In this document: piece after piece, positions 55,141-64,000 of the stretch
How positions within the stretch are numbered: the stretch's first letter is position 1
Layout of the letters: every line of letters starts with the position of its first letter
NCBI GenBank assembly: GCA_009841045.1
Contig: VXMO01000057.1
Span: forward strand, 1-64,000
From: Dehalococcoidia bacterium
GTDB taxonomy: Bacteria; Chloroflexota; Dehalococcoidia; UBA6926
Length of the DNA stretch: 64,000 nucleotides
Direction of reading: 5' to 3'
The notes under the pieces: model-generated
What the model was told of the DNA's origin: nothing
What the model saw: only the letters and a program-made list of their open reading frames with translations
The model's database searches: none
Position numbers and translations under genes: made by a program

Positions 55141-56259
55141 CTAGCTTCGGGCAGCAGCCAGCCCTGCGGCGGCTCGCGCCTTGCTCTCCGCCGCCACCAG
55201 GAGAGCGTCATACGCCTTGATGAATGCGATAACGCCCTCATCCAGGAGCTCAGCATGCACTTTCTGGAAATCGACGCCCAAGGCTGCTATGCCCGAGAGA
55301 ACCTTCGCGGAACCCTCCGGGTCATCCCCAATCACGGATTGGACGTTGCTCACGTTGCGGAACGCGTCTACCGTCGCGGGCGGCATGGTGTTGACCGTGT
55401 TGGGTCCAACAAGCTCATCAACGTAGAGAGTCGCAGAGTAGTCGGGATTCTTCGTGCTCGTGCTTGCCCAGAGCAGCCGTTGTGGCCGTGCTCCGCGCGC
55501 TGCCTGTGCCTTGAACTCCGGCTCTTCGGCAAGTCGCAGCGAGAGCTGAAAGGCCTGCCGCGCATTCGCCACCGCCGCCTTGCCGCGCAGCGCAAGCGCC
55601 TGCTCGGTCCCGATTGCGTCCAGCAGCGCGTCCACCTTCGAGTCCACGCGGCTCACGAAGAAGGATGAAACGGACGCCGCGCGCGTTGGGTCTGCCAGCC
55701 GGGCCACGCCTCGCGTGTAGGCCCGCGCAGCGGCCTCATACTGCTCAAGGGAAAACATCAGCGTCACGTTGACATTGACACCCTGCGCGATTAGCTCTTC
55801 AACCGCAGGGAAACCCTGAGGCGCGGCAGGAACCTTGATCATCAGGTTCGGACGATTGACCTCGCCCCATAGCCGCAGCCCGTCGCTGATCGTCCCTTGC
55901 GTGTCGTAGGCCAAATGCGGTGACACCTCAAGGGAAACGAAGCCGTCCGCGCCGTCTGAGGCGTCGTAGACAGGTCGCAGCACGTCCGCAGCATCACGAA
56001 TGTCACGGATGCCGACATGCTCGAACAGGTCCTTGGCGGCGCTGCCGGGGTTGGCGGCCATGTAGGAAGACAGGGCGGCATCGTACGACGTGCTGCCCGT
56101 GACGGCCTTTTCAAAGATGCTTGGGTTGCTCGTCACGCCGCGCAGGCCGTCCTCGTCTACAAGGCGCTTAAGCCCCCCTGTATCGAGGAGATCCCTGTCG
56201 ATGTAGTCAAGCCAGAAAGACTGTCCCAAATTGCGAAGGGCTTGCAGCGGATTAGCCAT
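55141..56259 (-). CDS. tal: Transaldolase
   Basis: Transaldolase moves a dihydroxyacetone unit between sugar phosphates in the pentose phosphate pathway. The 372-residue length fits the long actinobacterial/Chloroflexi type. The N-terminal FWLDYIDRDLL, the GVTSNPSIFEKA block (about 41-52), the catalytic Lys in NLMIKVPA (about 138-145) and VNVTLMFSLEQYEA (about 166-179) are all present. It is a single gene, 110 nt from the glycosyltransferase gene upstream on the same strand. Confidence 0.95.
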   Translation of the reverse strand: MANPLQALRNLGQSFWLDYIDRDLLDTGGLKRLVDEDGLRGVTSNPSIFEKAVTGSTSYDAALSSYMAANPGSAAKDLFEHVGIRDIRDAADVLRPVYDASDGADGFVSLEVSPHLAYDTQGTISDGLRLWGEVNRPNLMIKVPAAPQGFPAVEELIAQGVNVNVTLMFSLEQYEAAARAYTRGVARLADPTRAASVSSFFVSRVDSKVDALLDAIGTEQALALRGKAAVANARQAFQLSLRLAEEPEFKAQAARGARPQRLLWASTSTKNPDYSATLYVDELVGPNTVNTMPPATVDAFRNVSNVQSVIGDDPEGSAKVLSGIAALGVDFQKVHAELLDEGVIAFIKAYDALLVAAESKARAAAGLAAARS

Positions 56260-56368
56260 GGTTCATCACCTCACCAGATTGTCAGTCTGACGTGTCCACC
56301 ATCCGCCGATTTGCCCACTTAGTCAAGCGAGAGCAATGGTCCCCAAGCTGGAGAGGATGGATCAGCGG

Positions 56369-57604
56369 CTAGGAAGCTGTGAGTTCTGCGGTGGGAGCAG
56401 TAGCGTCTCGTCCGCTCCCGGATCTCTGGGAACGACGCTCCAACGCGCTGTGATAAACCTGTAGTATCTCGTCTGTCACGACGCCCCAATGGTAGCGAGC
56501 GACGGTCTCCGAACCGGTGTTGGCGATGGTGTTCCGCAGTTCTGCATCCCGCAGCAAGCGAATGAGCGTGGAGGCAAAGACCTCCTCGTTGCGTGGATCG
56601 GCCAACAAGCCGTTGTGCTCATGGGCGACGACGGATCTGTGTCCTGCAATGTCAGACGCTACGACGGCCCTTCCTGCGGCCATTGCCTGGATGAGCACGA
56701 TTCCCATGCTCTCATTGCCCAACGCGGGGCTGCAGAAGATGTCTGCTGTCCGATAGTAGCGCGGGAGGTCATCGTTGGAGGCGTAGCCGATGAAATGCAC
56801 GTCTTCAAGTCCACGCTCTCCGATGACGCGCGCGCTCTCCCTGTCCATGTTGCCGGGCCCGACGACAAGCAGGCGGCAATTTGGGAACTGCCAGCGTATA
56901 TGCGCATAGGCCCGGAGCATGTGAGGAAATCCTTTCCGCTTCTCCATGCGCCCCTGGAACAGGATGTTGAGCTTGCCGTCCCGGAACATGGGGAATGGCG
57001 CGGCCTGCGCAAACGCCTGGGTGTCCACGCCGTTCGGGATTATCGAGTAGGAGCCGGGGAAATAGCGATTGGCAAATTCTCTTGCCGGCTCCGTCACGGC
57101 TATGCGCTCATCCAGCCTCTGCACCCACCGCTGCAGCAACGGGCGTGAAAGCCCCAAGGCTCGCCGTCGCTCGGCATAGGCGTGAAACGTGCCAACCAGC
57201 GCCGGGCCGTCCGCGAGGCGCAGGAACGTCAGCGGAAGGGTAGGGGTCATCGGTTCGTGCAGATGCACGACGTCGAAATTGCCCCGCTCAAGCAGTGGTT
57301 TCACGCGTTTGCCCAGTGTGAGGGACAGCGTGACTCTCGCGATGGAGCCGGCCGTCGGGACGGGAATGGGACGTCCGATGACGGCAAGGTTATCTGCGTC
57401 AATGTCGTCGCGCGGTCTGGATGACGGCGCGACGATGGTGACATCGTGCCCGCGCTGACGCAGTTCGTCGCTCAGGCCGGAGATATGATTCGTTACCCCG
57501 CCCGGGTAGGCGAAATCGTATGGGGAGACAATGGCGATACGGAGTGGCCGCGACCCATCGGTCGCGGCCATGTCCAAAGCATCACTTTTGGCAATGGCAC
57601 TCAT
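56369..57604 (-). CDS. GT4-family glycosyltransferase, PimA-like
   Basis: A 411-residue GT-B glycosyltransferase. It resembles mycobacterial PimA, which mannosylates phosphatidylinositol at the inner membrane. The N-terminal glycine loop is IAIVSPYDFAYPGGVTNHIS (about 23-42). HLHEPMTPTLP (about 120-130) and FQGRMEKRKGF (about 217-227) follow, and the nucleotide-sugar EX7E motif lies in PALGNESMGIVLIQAMAAGR (about 295-314). The inositol-phosphate synthase gene lies just upstream on the same strand, which supports a role in phosphoinositol glycolipids. Confidence 0.88.
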   Translation of the reverse strand: MSAIAKSDALDMAATDGSRPLRIAIVSPYDFAYPGGVTNHISGLSDELRQRGHDVTIVAPSSRPRDDIDADNLAVIGRPIPVPTAGSIARVTLSLTLGKRVKPLLERGNFDVVHLHEPMTPTLPLTFLRLADGPALVGTFHAYAERRRALGLSRPLLQRWVQRLDERIAVTEPAREFANRYFPGSYSIIPNGVDTQAFAQAAPFPMFRDGKLNILFQGRMEKRKGFPHMLRAYAHIRWQFPNCRLLVVGPGNMDRESARVIGERGLEDVHFIGYASNDDLPRYYRTADIFCSPALGNESMGIVLIQAMAAGRAVVASDIAGHRSVVAHEHNGLLADPRNEEVFASTLIRLLRDAELRNTIANTGSETVARYHWGVVTDEILQVYHSALERRSQRSGSGRDATAPTAELTAS

Positions 57605-57671
57605 TGATGTGACCGTCGCCTCATGCTATCACGATGGCCGTGCCGGTAGTGCCTGTTAAACCAGAAGCTGG

Positions 57672-58805
57672 TTACAGAACCGCCTCTCGGTCCCGTGAAA
57701 CCTCAATGTGCGGGAGCGTGTCGTCAGGACCGCCCTCGTTGGCGATGAACTGCTCGAGACGACGTCTTGCCTCCTCGTCACGCATTTGCAGAGGCGGGGA
57801 CTTCATAAAGTAGGAGGACGGCGGGACGAGCGCGCCGCTGATTCCGCGGTCCAGCGCGATCTTGGCGCAGCGAATGGCATCAATGACAACGCCGGCGGAG
57901 TTCGGGCTGTCCCAAACCTCAAGCTTGAGCTCAAGGTTTAAGGGCACGTCGCCGAATGTGCGCCCCTCCATGCGGATGTACGCCCACTTGCGGTCCAAGA
58001 GCCATGGCACGTAGTCGCTTGGGCCGACGTGGATGTTGTCCGGGTCCAGGTCGAAGTCCAATTGTGACAGTACTGAGTTGGTCTTGGACTCCTTCTTGGA
58101 CGTGAGGCGTTCCCACTCCAGCATGTTGTAGAAATCCGTATTGCCGCCAAAGTTCAACTGGTACGTATTCTCCAGCTTGACGGCGCGGTCTCCAAAGAGC
58201 CGCGACAGAACCCGATGAACTATGGTTGAGCCGACTTGCGACTTGATGTCATCACCGATCACCGGCAGGCCCGCGTCGCGGAACCTCTTCTGCCAGTAGG
58301 GCTCTCGCGCGATGAAGACGGGTACACAGTTGATGACGGCGGTGCCGGCCGCAAGCGCCTGCTCCACGTACCACTTCGTCGCCATCTCGCTGCCGACGGG
58401 CAGGTAGCTGATGAGAACGTCGACCTCGCGCTCCTTGAGGATATTGGCGATATCTGCGGTCTGCCCCTTGGCCTTCTCGATCTTCTGCGAGAGAAACTCG
58501 CCGAGGCCGTCGTGCGTCATGCCGCGCTCAACGGGGACTCCCGTGGTTGGAACGTCCGTGAACTTATATGTGTTGTTGGGCTCAGCAAAGATGGCCTCGG
58601 CGAGGTCTTTGCCGACCTTTGTCGCTCCCACGTCAAACGCGGCGACGAAATTGATGTCCGAAATGTGATAAGGACCGAGCCGGGGGTGCATCAAGCCCGG
58701 GATCGACTCGGAATCGGACGCATTCTGATAGTAGTGGATGCCCTGAACCAGTGAGGATGCGCAGTTGCCGACCCCCACGATCGCCACATTTATCTTGTCT
58801 CCCAT
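57672..58805 (-). CDS. ino1: myo-Inositol-3-phosphate synthase
   Basis: The enzyme makes inositol-3-phosphate from glucose-6-phosphate using tightly bound NAD+. From ATG 58805 (GGAGG five nt upstream; a TTG start 12 nt earlier is less likely) it has 377 residues. Visible are the NAD-binding [13 protein letters not shown] (5-17), the central [29 protein letters not shown] (about 190-204) and [12 protein letters not shown] (about 220-231), a signature of the bacterial/archaeal type. It heads a short minus-strand run with the PimA-like gene, pointing to inositol lipids. Confidence 0.95.
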   Translation of the reverse strand: MGDKINVAIVGVGNCASSLVQGIHYYQNASDSESIPGLMHPRLGPYHISDINFVAAFDVGATKVGKDLAEAIFAEPNNTYKFTDVPTTGVPVERGMTHDGLGEFLSQKIEKAKGQTADIANILKEREVDVLISYLPVGSEMATKWYVEQALAAGTAVINCVPVFIAREPYWQKRFRDAGLPVIGDDIKSQVGSTIVHRVLSRLFGDRAVKLENTYQLNFGGNTDFYNMLEWERLTSKKESKTNSVLSQLDFDLDPDNIHVGPSDYVPWLLDRKWAYIRMEGRTFGDVPLNLELKLEVWDSPNSAGVVIDAIRCAKIALDRGISGALVPPSSYFMKSPPLQMRDEEARRRLEQFIANEGGPDDTLPHIEVSRDREAVL

Positions 58806-59001
58806 AGATCCCTCCAATCCGGTGCGTCAGACTTTTGCGAAACTGAGGCGGAAATGACCCGCTCGCCCCCACAACGAGCACAAGTAAGTCACGTAACCAC
58901 ATAACGCGTCTCGCGTCAAATCTCTTAGCATGCGCCTATCTAGTTGGACCTATTCTTGTCGGTTGTAGCGTTTCACAAGCGGATGCTAGGCTTTGTCAGC
59001 C

Positions 59002-59670
59002 ATGGTCTACGATTTCCAGACTCAATCCTTTCTGAGCGATGGCGTCCTTTCGCCCATTGAACTCATCCGCCGTGCCCACCATAACGGTTATGAAGCTATC
59101 GCGATCACGGATCACGTTGGAATGGGCGGCGTGGGGTCTCTGCTTGCGTCGCTATCTGAGGATTGTCGAATTGCTCGTGAAGAGTGGGGAATCGTGGCAA
59201 TCCCCGGCGTGGAACTGACTCACCTCCCTCCGAATCGCATCGCTGAGGCGGCTGCTCGTGCCCGTGACGCGGGAGCCGGGCTTGTTCTTGTTCACGGCGA
59301 GACGCCCGTGGAGCCTGTGCTGCCCGGAACGAATCATGCGTCTGCATCCTGTCCTGAGGTGGACGTCCTAGGGCACCCGGGACTTATCACAGATGAAGAT
59401 GCGGCGCTGGCCGCGGAAAACGGCGTCTATCTGGAACTATCGACCCGACGCGGTCATTCACTGGCCAACGGCCACGTTGCGCTGGCGGCGAAGCGTATGG
59501 GCGCAAAACTGTTGGTCAATTCAGACGCACATGCGCCTGAGGATTTACTCACCGCAGAACGCTCGCTGACAGCAGCCCTAGGCGCCGGTCTGAGCCGCGA
59601 GGATGCCAGAATCGCAACGAACAACAATCCCCGCGCACTCCTGGAGGTCCTGACGAACCGACTAAAATAA
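59002..59670 (+). CDS. PHP-domain protein with altered first metal motif
   Basis: A 222-residue PHP (polymerase and histidinol phosphatase) fold protein, related to the small phosphoesterases annotated as histidinol-phosphatase-like. Later metal-site motifs are present: ITDHVGMGG (about 35-43), PGVELTH (about 71-77), VLVHGET, LGHPGLI and NSDAHAP (about 174-180). The first motif, normally DxHxH, reads DFQTQS: both His are Gln (CAG ACT CAA). That should weaken at least one metal site. ATG 59002 is the natural start. It is divergent from ino1. Activity and substrate are uncertain. Confidence 0.82.
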   Translation: MVYDFQTQSFLSDGVLSPIELIRRAHHNGYEAIAITDHVGMGGVGSLLASLSEDCRIAREEWGIVAIPGVELTHLPPNRIAEAAARARDAGAGLVLVHGETPVEPVLPGTNHASASCPEVDVLGHPGLITDEDAALAAENGVYLELSTRRGHSLANGHVALAAKRMGAKLLVNSDAHAPEDLLTAERSLTAALGAGLSREDARIATNNNPRALLEVLTNRLK

Positions 59671-59671
59671 A

Positions 59672-59695
59672 TCCTCCGCTGATGTCAGCGGAGGA
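59672..59695. terminator. Hairpin terminator between PHP gene and the 66-residue gene
   Basis: TCCTCCGCTGA and TCAGCGGAGGA form an 11-bp perfect stem right after the PHP stop. Reading the minus strand, it is followed by ATTTATTTTAG, so it mainly terminates the minus-strand small gene; the plus-strand side lacks a strong U-tract. Confidence 0.7.
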
Positions 59696-59701
59696 GGTTA
59701 T

Positions 59702-59902
59702 CTAATTCTTCTCTTCTTCCATTCCCGACGCCCGCAGCCTGTTGGCCTCTGCGTCGCTCAGAATTCGGAAAACCGAAGCGCTTGGATCTTCGTCTGCCAC
59801 GCCACGAACGGCTGGGCGCCCGTTCTTCAGCGTCACCAACTTGGGATTGCGAATCACAACGCTCTTTCGGAGCTTTAGAGAGTAGGCTGTGAGCTCTTCC
59901 AT
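59702..59902 (-). CDS. Small DUF5679-like protein that has lost its zinc cysteines
   Basis: A 66-residue protein with the DUF5679 core, VVIRNPKLVTLKNGRPAVRG (about 15-34) followed by SVFRIL. Typical members are zinc ribbons with two C-x2-C pairs flanking this core. Here the first pair reads YSLKL and the second ADEDPSA, with no Cys at all, so zinc cannot bind that way. The C-terminus adds a charged helix (DAEANRLRASGMEEEKN). A GGGAG ribosome site precedes the ATG, and a terminator follows. Function unknown. Confidence 0.65.
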   Translation of the reverse strand: MEELTAYSLKLRKSVVIRNPKLVTLKNGRPAVRGVADEDPSASVFRILSDAEANRLRASGMEEEKN

Positions 59903-60046
59903 AACAATCTCCCTTGCGTAAAATGTACTGGATTGACTCTAGGGTTGACCTTGCGCCCATGTCAAGGTGTTGGCTCCCGTTTATTTGATTGTCCCAGACG
60001 CAATATTGGCAATCGGCAAGGAAGTTGGAGGAACGTCCCCGTTCCG

Positions 60047-61000
60047 TCACCCTCCAAAGACCGTATGCGGGTGCCACCTCCCGGAGGCGGTGCGCCGCAG
60101 CAGCGCAAGCAAAGAACCGTCCGGCGCCAACGCGACGGCGTTGCCCGTTTCCGGTCCCGGAGAAAAGACATCATCGGGTTCCCCGGGCACACTGATCCAG
60201 TCCCCGGACGCGGCTGCAAGGTCCATGCCGGAGCGCACTCGTCCGGTGAAGCCCGAACGTACTTGCACGGCAGGCCAGCCCGGAAACACGAACTCAAGCG
60301 GAGAGAGCACCTCCGCTGCGTCTTCTCCCGCGAGCGCCTCTTCCGCCTGCTCCAAGCCCAGCGAGTTGAACTTATTGAATGGTCCTACCCGAACACGCTG
60401 CAGGCCGTCCAATACGCCGCCGCATCCCAGTCGTTCGCCGATGTCCGCCGCGAGTGATCGCACATACATCCCACGCCCACACGCCACGGAAAGACGGATG
60501 CGGGGCAGGGCAAATGACTTCACGTCAACCCCGTAGACCATCACCGCCCTGGGCTCGCGCTGGATTTCCTCACCGCGACGGGCAATCTCATAGAGTCGTT
60601 CTCCCTGGTGTTTGAGAGCGCTGTACATTGGCGGCACCTGCTGGATCTCACCAATAAACTCCGGGATGACATGCCGAACGGCGTCCTCTGTCACGTCGTC
60701 TGTCGTGTTGGTCGCCAACACTGTGCCATCCATATCCAAGGTGTCCGTCACCGTGCCGAGCAGGATTTCTGCCTCATACCCCTTGGCCAGCTCTTCGATA
60801 CGGCTACTGAGACGCGTTGCCTGTCCGAAAAGGATTGGAAGCACGCCCTCAGCCGCAGGGTCTAACGTGCCTCCATGACCCACACGCTTCACTCTGCTGG
60901 CGCGCCGCAGGCGCTTAACGACGTCAAATGACGTCATTCCTCGAGGCTTCCAGATTGAGAGAAAGCCGTGCAAGTTAGTGTTTGCCACGCTTTTCCCCAT
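60047..61000 (-). CDS. truB: tRNA pseudouridine-55 synthase
   Basis: TruB makes pseudouridine 55 in the T-loop of tRNAs. The 317-residue protein has the catalytic GHGGTLDPAAEGVLPI (41-56, Asp47), KGYEAEILLG (about 78), and the C-terminal CGRGMYVRSLAADIGERLG (about 189-207). The start overlaps the rbfA stop by 26 nt, so the two are coupled. It is the last gene of the ylxR-infB-rbfA-truB run. Confidence 0.96.
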   Translation of the reverse strand: MGKSVANTNLHGFLSIWKPRGMTSFDVVKRLRRASRVKRVGHGGTLDPAAEGVLPILFGQATRLSSRIEELAKGYEAEILLGTVTDTLDMDGTVLATNTTDDVTEDAVRHVIPEFIGEIQQVPPMYSALKHQGERLYEIARRGEEIQREPRAVMVYGVDVKSFALPRIRLSVACGRGMYVRSLAADIGERLGCGGVLDGLQRVRVGPFNKFNSLGLEQAEEALAGEDAAEVLSPLEFVFPGWPAVQVRSGFTGRVRSGMDLAAASGDWISVPGEPDDVFSPGPETGNAVALAPDGSLLALLRRTASGRWHPHTVFGG

Positions 61001-61361
61001 TTGCTAATCCGGATGGCTGCTCACCTGGACTGACGCTGTCCAACAGTTGATTGATCCGGTCAGCCCTTGCGATTGTGTCGTCGATGACAAAGTTGAGTTC
61101 AGGGGTTCTCCGTAGCCCGAGTCTCATCAGGCCGCGCTGGAGGAAACCCGAAGCAGAACGCAATCCTTGCAAGGTGCGCTGCGCGTCCTCCTGCTCGCCC
61201 GCCACACTCACCCAAATTCGCGCATGGGCCAAATCCCGCGACGTTTCCACGGCCGTAATCGTAACGATCCCGTCTATGCGCGGGTCATTAATGTCACGAG
61301 CTAATACCGTGCTGATGTGATCGCGAAGGAGCTCATTGACGCGTTCCGTGCGCCTTGACAT
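60975..61361 (-). CDS. rbfA: Ribosome-binding factor A
   Basis: RbfA is a small 30S assembly factor that acts on the 5' end of 16S rRNA. The 128-residue protein matches the family: RRTERVNELLRDHISTVLAR (2-21), ITAVETSRDLAHARIWVSV (about 35-53), LRRTPELNFVIDDTIARADRI (about 83-103). The C-terminal tail is basic (EKRGKH). It lies between infB and truB, the standard order. Confidence 0.95.
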   Translation of the reverse strand: MSRRTERVNELLRDHISTVLARDINDPRIDGIVTITAVETSRDLAHARIWVSVAGEQEDAQRTLQGLRSASGFLQRGLMRLGLRRTPELNFVIDDTIARADRINQLLDSVSPGEQPSGLANGEKRGKH

Positions 61362-61407
61362 GGAGCCCTCCTATTGCGCCCACTGTAACTGCACGCCGAA
61401 GCGGGGG

Positions 61408-63183
61408 TTAGTAGGACGGCCGCTCCTGCTGCACGTACGTCATGATGACATCGCCCTCTTCGAAGTCCGAGAACCCTTCGATGCCGATGCCGCACTCCTG
61501 GCCCGCGTTCACTTCACGCGCCTCATCACGATAGCGGCGCAGGCTGGCGATGGGAGCGTCCGTGATGACTTCTCCGTCTCGAAGAACGCGCGCCAGTGAC
61601 GTGCGGCGCACGCGTCCTTCCGTGACGAGACACCCTGCCACGCGGCCGCCACGGATATCAAAGACCTGCCGAACCTCTGCCCGGCCCTCTTCAACTTCTT
61701 GCAGCAGCGGCGCTGCCAGTCCGCGCAGAGCATTATCAAGATCGTCCAGCAACTGGTAGATGATGGCGTAGTTTCGGATCTCCACCCCGCGTGAGTCGGC
61801 AAGGCGGCGGGCTGCCGTTTCGATGCGGGAGTTGAATCCGAGGATGGTCGCGTCTGAGGCCGTGGCTAACAGAACGTCACCCTCCGTGATTGATCCAACG
61901 TCCGTGTGCAGGATCTTGCCGCGGGTCGACTCGTTACCCAAGCGGGCAATCGAGCTTCGCAGCGCCTCGAGGCTGCCCTGCGTGTCCGCTTTGATGATCA
62001 GATTCAGGTCTCGAGCGTCTCCGCTGCCGATCTGTGAGGCGTACTGCTCAAGGCTTGACGGTTGTCGTCGGTCGACGGTCTCGGTTGCGTCTGCCCTTTC
62101 CGCGGCAGCCGCCCTCGCATCCTGATCAGACTCGGCAACCTGCAGTACATCACCGGCCCGCGGCACATCAGTCAGACCAAGGATTTCTACGGGCATCGAT
62201 GGCCCCGCCTCGTCAAGGCGATTGCCACGAAAGTCGGTCATCGCCCGAATACGGCCCCACGTTGCTCCCACGAGCACTGTTATTCCGGTCTTCAGTGTTC
62301 CGGACTGCACCAGAACGGTAGCAACCGGGCCGCGGTTCTGATCCAGGCGTGCCTCAATCACCGTTGCACGGGCCGAAACGTCAGGGTCGGCTGTTAGCTC
62401 GGAGATTTCAGCCACAAGCTGTAGAGATTCGAGCAGGTCATCCATGCCGTCGCCCGTTCGTGCAGATATCGGCACACTCAGAACGTCTCCGCCCCAATCC
62501 TCCACCAACACTTCCTGTTCGGAAAGCTGACGCTTCACGCGCTCGGGATCGGCAGCCGGCACATCCATCTTGTTGATTGCCACAATGATCGGTACATCGG
62601 CCGCCTTGACGTGGTTGATGGCTTCAATTGTTTGCGGCATTACACCATCGTCCGCCGCCACCACAAGCACGGCGATATCCGTGACGTTCGCTCCACGGGC
62701 CCGGAGCGTCGTAAACGCTTCGTGGCCCGGTGTATCCAGGAAGGTGATCGGGGTTCCCTGGACATCCACCTGGTATGCGCCGATATGCTGCGTGATACCG
62801 CCTGCCTCTCCGTCCGCCACGTTGGTTTTTCGGACGGCGTCAAGGATGCTCGTTTTTCCGTGGTCAACATGGCCGAGGACCGTGACGACGGGAGGACGCG
62901 GCTGGGCGTTTTCCGTCTTTTCCGCGTCCGCCATCCGCTCACCCAGAGCGGCGTCCGCAGCCTCTGCTTCCTTGACGTCAAAGCCGTAGAATTTCGCGAT
63001 TGGCGTGGCGACATCAGCGTCGATGGCATCGTTCAGGCCCGCCATCACGCCCATGCGCATCAGATTCTTGATGACCTCAACGGGATTCGCGCCAACGTGC
63101 TCCGCGAGTTCGCCCACGGTGATCCCACGGGACAACTCCAGCACCCGCTCTTCGGAGTCCGCCGCGCGTCGCTGTGTGGTCAT
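61408..63183 (-). CDS. infB: Translation initiation factor IF-2
   Basis: IF-2 is the GTPase that brings initiator fMet-tRNA to the 30S subunit. At 591 residues it is a short form with little N-terminal extension; the IF2-N unit ([21 protein letters not shown], about 21-41) is directly followed by the G domain. G motifs are GHVDHGKT (104-111), DTPGHE (G3) and NKMD (G4). The C-terminal domains include [20 protein letters not shown], and the protein ends [18 protein letters not shown]. The ATG overlaps the ylxR stop by 4 nt. Confidence 0.97.
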   Translation of the reverse strand: MTTQRRAADSEERVLELSRGITVGELAEHVGANPVEVIKNLMRMGVMAGLNDAIDADVATPIAKFYGFDVKEAEAADAALGERMADAEKTENAQPRPPVVTVLGHVDHGKTSILDAVRKTNVADGEAGGITQHIGAYQVDVQGTPITFLDTPGHEAFTTLRARGANVTDIAVLVVAADDGVMPQTIEAINHVKAADVPIIVAINKMDVPAADPERVKRQLSEQEVLVEDWGGDVLSVPISARTGDGMDDLLESLQLVAEISELTADPDVSARATVIEARLDQNRGPVATVLVQSGTLKTGITVLVGATWGRIRAMTDFRGNRLDEAGPSMPVEILGLTDVPRAGDVLQVAESDQDARAAAAERADATETVDRRQPSSLEQYASQIGSGDARDLNLIIKADTQGSLEALRSSIARLGNESTRGKILHTDVGSITEGDVLLATASDATILGFNSRIETAARRLADSRGVEIRNYAIIYQLLDDLDNALRGLAAPLLQEVEEGRAEVRQVFDIRGGRVAGCLVTEGRVRRTSLARVLRDGEVITDAPIASLRRYRDEAREVNAGQECGIGIEGFSDFEEGDVIMTYVQQERPSY

Positions 63184-63524
63184 GACGAGGTCACCTCGCC
63201 GCCCCGACGGCTCTCAATTACGGTTTGAGCCTCTTGATGGATGCGATTACGCTCCTCTGACGACAGAGGCGTCCCGATTAGCAGGCGATTTTCAAGATAT
63301 GGGCCGCGCAGGCCACGTTCCAGGCACTTATCGTTCGCGCAGAGATACGCGCCGCGTCCAGAGAGCTTGCCGGTGCCGTCAACCGAAACCACGCCGGAGA
63401 TGCTACGAACAACCCGCACGAGCTCATGCTTGGCTCGTGTCTGCCGGCAGGCGATGCACGTCCTCTGTGGTTTGCGCCGCGCCTCCGTGCCCTGTCGCTG
63501 TCGCCCTCTTGTTTCTACCGTCAC
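63180..63524 (-). CDS. YlxR-family RNA-binding protein
   Basis: A 114-residue YlxR (DUF448) protein. The core is RTCIACRQTRAKHELVRVVR (about 21-40), then GRGAYLCANDKCLERGL (about 56-72). YlxR genes lie between nusA and infB in most bacteria; the protein is reported to bind RNA and to affect RNase P. The start is GTG at 63522-63524, 2 nt after the upstream stop, and the stop overlaps infB (ATGA). Confidence 0.92.
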   Translation of the reverse strand: MTVETRGRQRQGTEARRKPQRTCIACRQTRAKHELVRVVRSISGVVSVDGTGKLSGRGAYLCANDKCLERGLRGPYLENRLLIGTPLSSEERNRIHQEAQTVIESRRGGEVTSS

Positions 63525-63526
63525 GT

Positions 63527-64000
63527 CTAGCGGTTGCCGCCTCTCCTCCCGCCGCGCCGTTCGTCTCGGCCGCCACGGAAACGCCCGCCGCGTTCCGGGA
63601 AAATATCCTCAGCGAATCGGATGCCACCGCTCGTCTCGCCCTGACGCTCTGACTGGTATTCCTGCAGGAATGCATCGAAGTCGAATGACGCCGATTCCTC
63701 GTCGCTCTCATCGGCCTCTTCGTCTTCGTCGTCCTCGTCAGATTCCGCCTCGGCCTCTTCAAGAGCGCGCAACAGCGCCTCTTCCTCTTCCTGCAGCTTA
63801 CGAAGCTCTTCTTCGATATCCTCTTCGGTCTGGGAAGCCTCGGGAGCGGCAGCCTCAGTGGTCTGCGCCTCGTCGGTTGGCGAAACCTCGGCGGTAGCCA
63901 CAGCTTCGAGCTCCTCAGCAGCTTCAACCTCGTTCTCGTCGGTCTCGGCTGACTCAACCGTTGTTGCGGCTGCAAGCGTCTCCTCTACCGGAGCTGCTTC
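63527..64000 (-). CDS. C-terminal acidic and RGG-rich tail of a larger protein, probably NusA
   Basis: The frame is open to the right edge; only the last 157 codons are seen. The sequence is very acidic (many EE, DEDDEDEE runs), predicted to be disordered or coiled, and ends in an Arg/Gly-rich tail (GGRFRGGRDERRGGRRGGNR). It precedes ylxR-infB, the usual place of nusA, so it is probably a lineage-specific C-terminal extension of NusA. No folded domain lies inside the window to prove this. A GTG at 63899-63901 could start a separate short frame, but the open frame upstream makes that unlikely. Confidence 0.55.
   Translation of the reverse strand, partial: EAAPVEETLAAATTVESAETDENEVEAAEELEAVATAEVSPTDEAQTTEAAAPEASQTEEDIEEELRKLQEEEEALLRALEEAEAESDEDDEDEEADESDEESASFDFDAFLQEYQSERQGETSGGIRFAEDIFPERGGRFRGGRDERRGGRRGGNR

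Overview
The window is a bacterial chromosome segment of fairly high GC. The gene content fits a free-living Chloroflexota lineage of the Dehalococcoidia/SAR202 type: a membrane pyrophosphatase, inositol-phosphate synthase next to a PimA-like glycosyltransferase, paralogous thiolase-like/DUF35 gene pairs, an LppX-type lipoprotein, a Rieske/P450/MMPL lipid cluster and exported NHL and PPC proteins. The lineage is inferred from these families; there is no rRNA in the window. Housekeeping genes at both ends (hppA and surE on the left; the infB-rbfA-truB operon on the right) frame more variable material.

Layout. 1-3.5 kb: hppA (partial), surE and a SulP anion transporter. 3.7-10.4 kb: a GlcG-like protein; a three-gene restriction cassette (C5 cytosine methylase, 803-residue GHKL/MORC-like ATPase, Vsr endonuclease); a VOC protein; a CPA2 antiporter with CBS domains. 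10.5-14.0 kb: two tandem thiolase-like/DUF35 modules. 14.1-31.3 kb: a tRNA-Ala with a large serine recombinase running into it, then cargo: a replication-relaxation-like protein, a HEPN protein, a type I R-M operon with many accessory genes, and a short type II CBASS operon (CD-NTase, E2-like protein, membrane effector). 31.4-36 kb: an NCS2 permease fused to an ATPase-like domain, histidine decarboxylase with an ACT protein, an SDR and a nucleoside deoxyribosyltransferase. 36-45 kb: FAD oxidoreductase, GPP34-P450 fusion, MMPL transporter, Rieske oxygenase and MFS transporter. 45-55 kb: lipoprotein, threonine dehydratase, PPC protein, sulfatase-like protein, NHL-repeat surface protein, tRNA-Arg. 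55-60 kb: transaldolase, glycosyltransferase, inositol-phosphate synthase, PHP-domain protein. 60-64 kb: truB, rbfA, infB, ylxR and the 3' end of an acidic/RGG-tailed gene, probably nusA.

The most unusual signal is in the thiolase-like pair. Each gene is open for 386 codons apart from two in-frame UGA codons, and these lie at exactly the same codons (282 and 367) in both diverged copies. Between the two UGAs I count 30 synonymous against 12 non-synonymous codon differences, so the part beyond the first UGA is selected as protein. The first UGA replaces the Cys of the (H/Y)DC(F/Y) thiolase motif; the second lies in the C-terminal GG block. A hairpin with an early-loop G begins its loop 16-17 nt after every one of the four UGAs. 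UGA is an ordinary stop elsewhere in the window (surE, the cytosine methylase, vsr, a DUF35 gene). The best reading is two new selenocysteine-containing thiolase-like proteins, each with two Sec residues and each paired with a DUF35 partner.
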